From: Candidatus Bathyarchaeota archaeon
Lineage (GTDB): Archaea > Thermoproteota > Bathyarchaeia > Bathyarchaeales > Bathycorpusculaceae
Length of the DNA: 53,889 nt
Direction of reading: 5' to 3'
Assembly: GCA_937873375.1 (NCBI GenBank)
Contig: CALMWK010000163.1
Span: 1-53,889 of the forward strand
Shown here one piece after another: positions 48,824-53,889 of this stretch (the first letter of the stretch is position 1; each line of letters opens with the position of its first letter). The notes beneath the pieces were generated by a model, which saw only the letters and a list, made by a program, of their open reading frames with translations, ran no database searches and had not been told where the DNA came from. A program made the position numbers and the translations under genes.

Positions 48824-49306
48824 TTGAGTATGTCAAGCGGCAACGTGAAAGACAAAACAGGCAATTGTGTCAGGATTGCTCCAGTGGAGACCGACCACAA
48901 CCACAAGGACAAATTTGGCAAAAAAAGAGTGATGACGCGGCAGTGGCGGCCTGATAAGTTTGGGCGGTTTTTTTCAGCCAGTTTGTCTGTTGTGCAGTTG
49001 AAGCCTATTCTGGAAAAGGCTAAAGTGAAGCTGGAGAATCTTTCGTTGAAAGATGAGGGCGACTGCATAGTTTACCAGTACAAAGGCAGACCTCTGATTG
49101 AGCTTAACCGTAAAAATGGGCAGTTTTACTCTCTCGCATCTGAAATTAAGGAGTTCGGCAAAGAAGCGGTTCAGCAGCAAGCACACATAGTTTTGAACAT
49201 ACTCAAAGAGTACGGATTGTCAGGTGCGACGCGAGGGCGAGAAGTTTTTGCGACAAGTGTAAGGCAGCTTTTGGGTCGATTAGAAACCTACAAACGTGAT
49301 TCATAA
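48824..49306 (+). CDS. hypothetical protein
   Basis: 160-aa ORF between cupin gene and repeat region; no recognised motif. Confidence 0.6.
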   Translation: MSMSSGNVKDKTGNCVRIAPVETDHNHKDKFGKKRVMTRQWRPDKFGRFFSASLSVVQLKPILEKAKVKLENLSLKDEGDCIVYQYKGRPLIELNRKNGQFYSLASEIKEFGKEAVQQQAHIVLNILKEYGLSGATRGREVFATSVRQLLGRLETYKRDS

Positions 49307-49312
49307 AAATGG

Positions 49313-49640
49313 AATTTGACCCTTAGTAGGATAGCTACGTTTTAGGCCTGCCTCTATACCCTACGTTTTTTGCTTGGCCCCTCGCTCTGCAGCTACCTAC
49401 CCCCCTCTATAAATAGAGTCAACTGCGGCGTAGACTACAAATTTACTGCGAGTAGCCTTTTCTTGCTCTGCGGGTATCCCCACTCCCTTCTCTAAAGAAG
49501 GAAATTTTACCTCTGAGTGGTCTCTATCTCTTTCATCTAACCCCTCCTCCTACCTTTTTGAAAAAACCAATTTACGCCCCTTTTCGGTTTTAGGGTTTGG
49601 ATTTTTGTTAGTCCACGGTAGGAAAAGGCAAGATTTGGCG
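49313..49640 (+). repeat. Dispersed intergenic C-rich repeat, copy B (core motif 49394-49418 inside an extra internal segment)
   Basis: TTGACCCTTAGTAGGATAGCTACGTTTT and CTAACCCCTCCTCCTACCTTTTTGAAAAAACCAATTTACGCCCCTTTTCGGTTTTAGGGTTTGGATTTTTGTTAGTCCACGGTAGGAAAAGGCA align with 533-660. Confidence 0.75.
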
Positions 49641-49926
49641 CACTCCAATCTTGAATCATGCACTCGCCCTCGTTTTCGGCAACGGTTAGGCGCAAACGTG
49701 ATTGGGGTGAGGTATTTCTTGGAGTTTGTGGATGGTAACTCTTGAGAAAATCAGCCCCTTTTCGGAAGATATTTTTAGAATTTGTGTGGTTTACCAAAAA
49801 GTAGATTCTCAGTATTCACCCGAATAGAATCTCTGTTTCTTATTGCAGAATACTCGTGTGTATTTTGAATTCACAACCTTCTATAATTGCTGTTTTAAGT
49901 ATTTATCAGCAGGGGCGAATTGTAGC

Positions 49927-52395
49927 ATGGCTAATTTGAAGTCTACTGATGACAGGTCTATTCGTGTTTTGCATGTTGACGACAGCTCAGACTTTTTGAA
50001 GGTTTCCAAGCAGCTTCTGACGTTGATGGGCAACTTTGAGGTTGACCACGCCCTCTGTGTAGACGAAGCCTTCCAAAAACTAGAGAAACAAAAGTATGAT
50101 GTGGTTGTTTCTGACTATGAAATGCCCAAAAAAGGCGGCTTAGAATTTTTAAGCGAGCTTCGGGAACAAAACAATCATATTCCCTTTGTCTTGTTTACGG
50201 GAAAAAGTAGAGAAGAAGTAGCCATAAAAGCGCTAAATCTGGGCGCAGACGGATACATAAACAAGCAAGGCTCAACAGAAACCGTCTATGGAGAATTGGC
50301 GCATACTCTTGAGTTAGTCAATGATCGCAAGAGAGCTGAAATTGCCTTAAGAAAAAGCGAGTCACACTATCGCCTAATAGCAGAAAATGCGCGTGACGTG
50401 ATTTGGACGATGGATTTAGATGGCCACTTCACTTACGTTAGCCCATCTGTTTTTCAGCTCAGGGGCTACACTCCAGAAGAGGTATTGCAGCAGTCCATGA
50501 TGGACGCATTAACTCCCGACTCTGCACGAGTAATTCTTGAAGGCTTTCAGCGTTTTTGGGAAACAGGAGCAATTGCTTCAAACTATTATGAAGTAGAGCA
50601 GCCTTGTAAGGATGGCTCAACTGTTTGGACCGAGGTTAATTTTACTGTTTTTCGGGATAAAGATGGAAAACCGGAATCAATCTTGGGCGTGAGCCGTGAC
50701 ATAACTGAGCACAAGAAAGCTGAAGAGGAGTTGAGAAAAGAAAGGCAGGAACTTGACTATGTTATAGATTCTTCGCCAATCATAATTTTCTATAAAGATA
50801 AAGAAGGAAAATTCGTACGCGTTAACAAAGCATTTGCTGAAGCACTCCAAATACCCCCAGAAGAATTCGTGGGAAAAACAGTTTTTGACTTTTATTCAAC
50901 CAAGGTTGCGCAAGGCATGACAGATGACGACTTTGAAGTTTTAGAATCTGGGCATCCCAAGCTGGGAATAATAGAGCTATACGAATCCGCAAGTGGATTG
51001 AGATGGGTGCAGACAGATAAGGTTCCGGTTTTTGACGAAAAGGGCTTTGTAGTTGGTTTGGTAGGCTTTGCACAGGACATCACCGAACGCAAACAAGCAG
51101 AGAAAGAACAGGAGATTCTGGCTGGCTTTCTAAACATAGTCAACAGAAATACCCAGCTTGAGGGTCTAATTAAGGCCACAGTTGCCTTCTTGAAGGAGCA
51201 ATCTGGCTGCGAAGCAGTAGGTATCCGCTTAAAACGTGGAGATGATTTTCCCTACTATGAAGTAAACGGATTCCCCGACGAGTTTATCAAATCGGAGAAC
51301 AGTCTGTGCGCCAAAGGCTCGGAGGGCGAAACCTTGCGTGACAGTACAGGTAACCCCGTGTTAGAGTGCATGTGTGGAAACGTAATTCGCGGACGCTTTG
51401 ACCCCACAAAAGAATGCTTCACAAAATTTGGCAGTTTCTGGGCAAACAGCACTACCAAACTCTTAGCTACAGCATCAGATGAGGCTCGTCAAGGGCGGAC
51501 ACGTAACCGATGCAACAGTGCAGGCTACGAATCCGTCGCGTTGATTCCCCTGAAAACCAAAACCCAAAATGTGGGTCTTATACAGTTAAATGACCCTCGA
51601 GAAGGAATGTTCTCTTTGGAAACCATTTCTTTATGGGAGCGGGTATCATCGGAGTTTGCTTTGGCTTTGGACAGGTCTTTGTCTGAAGCTGCTTTAAAGC
51701 AAAGTGAGAAGTGTGCACAAGAAACCACAAGGAAACTGGCGGTGGCCAATGAAAAGCTGCATGTTGTGGGTGGCTTGACTAGGCATGATGTTGGCAACAA
51801 GCTTACGGTTATAAAATCTAACATGTACCTGCTAAAAAGACAAATAGGTAACAATTCTGAAGTAGACAAATTCATTAGGGAAATTGATCGGGCAATTAGT
51901 GACGCAGGTAGGCTTTTTGAGTTCAGCTGTCTGTACGAGAAAATCGGGTCTGAAAAGCCAATAAACATCAACGTAGAAGATTGTTTTAACGAGGCAGCAG
52001 GGTTTTTCGCTGATTTTAGTGCAGTCAAATTTGTGAACGCATCTGCAGGGTTAGTTGTTGCTGCTGACTCGTTGCTCAGACAGCTCTTTTACAACCTTAT
52101 TGAGAACACACTGAAGCATGGCGAAAAAGTAACTGAGATAAAGCTTAGCTTCAAAAAAGAAGGCGATTGTGTGAAGTTGGTTTACGAAGACGACGGTGTA
52201 GGAGTCCCTGAAGCTAATAAGTCACGGATTTTTCAAGTTTTCTCTTCGGGTAGGGGGTCGGGGTTAGGTTTGAAGTTTGTGAGCAGGATGCTGGAAGTTT
52301 ACGGGTGGAAAATAATTGAAGAAGGCACGCCAGGAAAAGGCGCAAAATTCGTAATTTCCATCCCAAAAAAATCTGTTTGCCAAGAAAACTCATAG
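49927..52395 (+). CDS. REC-PAS-PAS-GAF-like sensor histidine kinase
   Basis: Receiver VLHVDDSSDFLKV..VVSDYEMPKKGG; two PAS repeats; Cys-rich GAF-like segment; H-box GGLTRHDVGNKL; ATPase DDGVGVPEANK..GSGLGLKFVS. Confidence 0.92.
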   Translation: MANLKSTDDRSIRVLHVDDSSDFLKVSKQLLTLMGNFEVDHALCVDEAFQKLEKQKYDVVVSDYEMPKKGGLEFLSELREQNNHIPFVLFTGKSREEVAIKALNLGADGYINKQGSTETVYGELAHTLELVNDRKRAEIALRKSESHYRLIAENARDVIWTMDLDGHFTYVSPSVFQLRGYTPEEVLQQSMMDALTPDSARVILEGFQRFWETGAIASNYYEVEQPCKDGSTVWTEVNFTVFRDKDGKPESILGVSRDITEHKKAEEELRKERQELDYVIDSSPIIIFYKDKEGKFVRVNKAFAEALQIPPEEFVGKTVFDFYSTKVAQGMTDDDFEVLESGHPKLGIIELYESASGLRWVQTDKVPVFDEKGFVVGLVGFAQDITERKQAEKEQEILAGFLNIVNRNTQLEGLIKATVAFLKEQSGCEAVGIRLKRGDDFPYYEVNGFPDEFIKSENSLCAKGSEGETLRDSTGNPVLECMCGNVIRGRFDPTKECFTKFGSFWANSTTKLLATASDEARQGRTRNRCNSAGYESVALIPLKTKTQNVGLIQLNDPREGMFSLETISLWERVSSEFALALDRSLSEAALKQSEKCAQETTRKLAVANEKLHVVGGLTRHDVGNKLTVIKSNMYLLKRQIGNNSEVDKFIREIDRAISDAGRLFEFSCLYEKIGSEKPININVEDCFNEAAGFFADFSAVKFVNASAGLVVAADSLLRQLFYNLIENTLKHGEKVTEIKLSFKKEGDCVKLVYEDDGVGVPEANKSRIFQVFSSGRGSGLGLKFVSRMLEVYGWKIIEEGTPGKGAKFVISIPKKSVCQENS

Positions 52396-52498
52396 TGTCC
52401 GTTTTCAATGATGAATTTCAGTTATTTCAATGGAAAAATAAGGTCAAAAATAGAATGTTACATGTGAGTGACTGAGAAAACAAATTAGTTTACTTTGT

Positions 52499-52741
52499 TT
52501 ATAGCAGTGCGTAGTTTGTGTCCTTAATTTTCCCTTTCAAGTCCACAAAAACCTCAAACTTCTCAGCCCATTGGTGTCCTTCCATGTCTATGGGCAGCGT
52601 GCCTCTTATGAGCCAGCCGTTGCCGTATTCTTCTATGGCGGCTACGTCGATTTTGTCCGTGTGTTTTTGCCACCGTAGGTATTCGACTGCGATTTGGGCG
52701 GCGGTTTGTTTGGTGTGTTGGGGCAACGCAAAATCACTCAT
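52499..52741 (-). CDS. hypothetical protein
   Basis: 80-aa ORF MSDFALPQHTKQTAAQIAVEYLRWQKHTDKIDVAAIEEYGNGWLIRGTLPIDMEGHQWAEKFEVFVDLKGKIKDTNYALL. Confidence 0.65.
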   Translation of the reverse strand: MSDFALPQHTKQTAAQIAVEYLRWQKHTDKIDVAAIEEYGNGWLIRGTLPIDMEGHQWAEKFEVFVDLKGKIKDTNYALL

Positions 52742-52871
52742 GCACGCAATAGTTGACGTTTGTGGTTTGTTGCCTTAAAATGTTATGAACCGAAAATAGG
52801 GATTCCAGTTCCACTCCAAAAGTCGATAAATTCAAATCCGCCAACCATCCTAAGCACTAGTTGACGTAGCC

Positions 52872-53889
52872 ATGACGGAGAAAAAACGGGTTATCTTCCA
52901 CTTGGACATGGACCACTTCTACACGGCAGTGGAAACCCGCGAACGCCCCGAACTCAGCGGCAAACCCGTCGTGGTCGGCGCAGACCCAAAAGGCGGCTCA
53001 GGCAGAGGCGTCGTGTCCACAAGCAACTATGAAGCCCGAAAAGTAGGCGTCCGCTCAGGCATACCGATTAGCCGAGCATACAAACTCTGCCCCCAAGCAG
53101 TTTACCTTCCACCGAATTTTCCCCTTTACATCCGCGTCTCAAACGAGATAATGGAGATAGCAAAAAAATACGCCGACAAGTTTGAGCAGTGGGGCATAGA
53201 CGAAGCCTTTTTGGATGTATCTTCTCGCGTTAAAGACTGGGGCGAAGCCGAAAAACTCGCCAAAACCATCAAACAAGAAATCAAAGACAAACAAAACCTG
53301 ACTGCCAGCATCGGAGCAGGACCCAACAAACTCACCGCAAAAATCGCCAGCGACTACCAAAAACCCGACGGCTTAACCATAATCAAAGAATCAGACGTAG
53401 TCAAATTCCTCGAACCATTGCCTGTGCGCAAGCTGCTGTGGGTGGGGCGCAAAACCGAAGAGAAACTCAAAACCATGGGCATCCAAACCATCGGCGACCT
53501 CGCACACTACGACCCAACAATACTCGCAGCAACCTTCGGCGTCATGGGCACCCAACTTTACCTCATGGCGCAGGGCATAGACCGCAGCGAAGTCGAACCC
53601 CGCAACGGCGTCAAATCCATCAGCCACGAAACCACCTTCGAACGCGACACTGCAGACCCCCAAACCATCCAGCAAGCAACAGACACACTATCGGAAGCGG
53701 TCACAAAAGAAACCACAGCCCAAAAACTCTTCTTCAAAACCGTCACCCTCAAGATTCGGTACGAAAACTTCGAAACCCACACCACCAGCAAAACCCTACC
53801 CTACATGACCAACCGAGAGCAAGACCTGAAAAAAACAGCCAAAGAACTCCTCCAACCCTACCTAAAAACAGGCAGAAAAGTGCGCCTCA
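52872..53889 (+). CDS. dinB: Y-family DNA polymerase IV (DinB/Dpo4-like), truncated by window end
   Basis: Manual translation MTEKKRVIFHLDMDHFYTAVETRERPELSGKPVVVGADPKGGSGRGVVSTSNYEARKVGVRSGIPISRAYKLCPQAVYLPPNF..QWGIDEAFLDVSS; absent from ORF track because no stop lies in the window. Confidence 0.95.
   Translation, partial: MTEKKRVIFHLDMDHFYTAVETRERPELSGKPVVVGADPKGGSGRGVVSTSNYEARKVGVRSGIPISRAYKLCPQAVYLPPNFPLYIRVSNEIMEIAKKYADKFEQWGIDEAFLDVSSRVKDWGEAEKLAKTIKQEIKDKQNLTASIGAGPNKLTAKIASDYQKPDGLTIIKESDVVKFLEPLPVRKLLWVGRKTEEKLKTMGIQTIGDLAHYDPTILAATFGVMGTQLYLMAQGIDRSEVEPRNGVKSISHETTFERDTADPQTIQQATDTLSEAVTKETTAQKLFFKTVTLKIRYENFETHTTSKTLPYMTNREQDLKKTAKELLQPYLKTGRKVRL

Noticed and set aside
1-53889. TGTACA hexamers as a regulon-wide motif
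   Set aside because: The ones I saw (for example 28425, 42061, 46637, 46645, 47354, 47429) are not more than expected by chance for a 6-mer in 54 kb; only the symmetric, promoter-placed instances were kept.
1-53889. CRISPR array, transposase, integrase or prophage
   Set aside because: No regularly spaced direct repeats and no recombinase, transposase or phage structural motifs among the ORFs.

Overview
This is a 53.9 kb archaeal chromosomal segment. RadA, the HerA/NurA pair, an archaeal-type SRP RNA, archaeal-style REC-PAS histidine kinases and PorCDAB point to the TACK group. A Bathyarchaeia-like lineage is my inference and I could not test it. Most of the window is ordinary core genome: a trpEGDCBA operon, pyruvate:ferredoxin oxidoreductase, class I fumarase subunits, an H+-type P-ATPase, PFK, RadA, RqcH/NEMF, MsrB, DinB-type polymerase (cut by the window end) and three tRNAs with encoded CCA. 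I found no CRISPR array, transposase or prophage. The observations I rate highest are: (1) a family of dispersed, C-rich intergenic repeats, with long units near 417-690, 37950-38061 and 49313-49640 and a shorter 'CTATAnCCCCCTnTATTTATAGA' core at six sites; (2) an SRP RNA on the minus strand at about 21312-21630, defined by its helix 8 motif, terminal helix and a correctly spaced TATA box; (3) an overlapping, unusually large NurA-HerA pair with no Mre11/Rad50 nearby; (4) several small cysteine-rich proteins missed by the ORF track; (5) a trp operon lacking trpF, with a TGTACA-type inverted repeat upstream; (6) putative operators at the padR and transglutaminase-like gene promoters.
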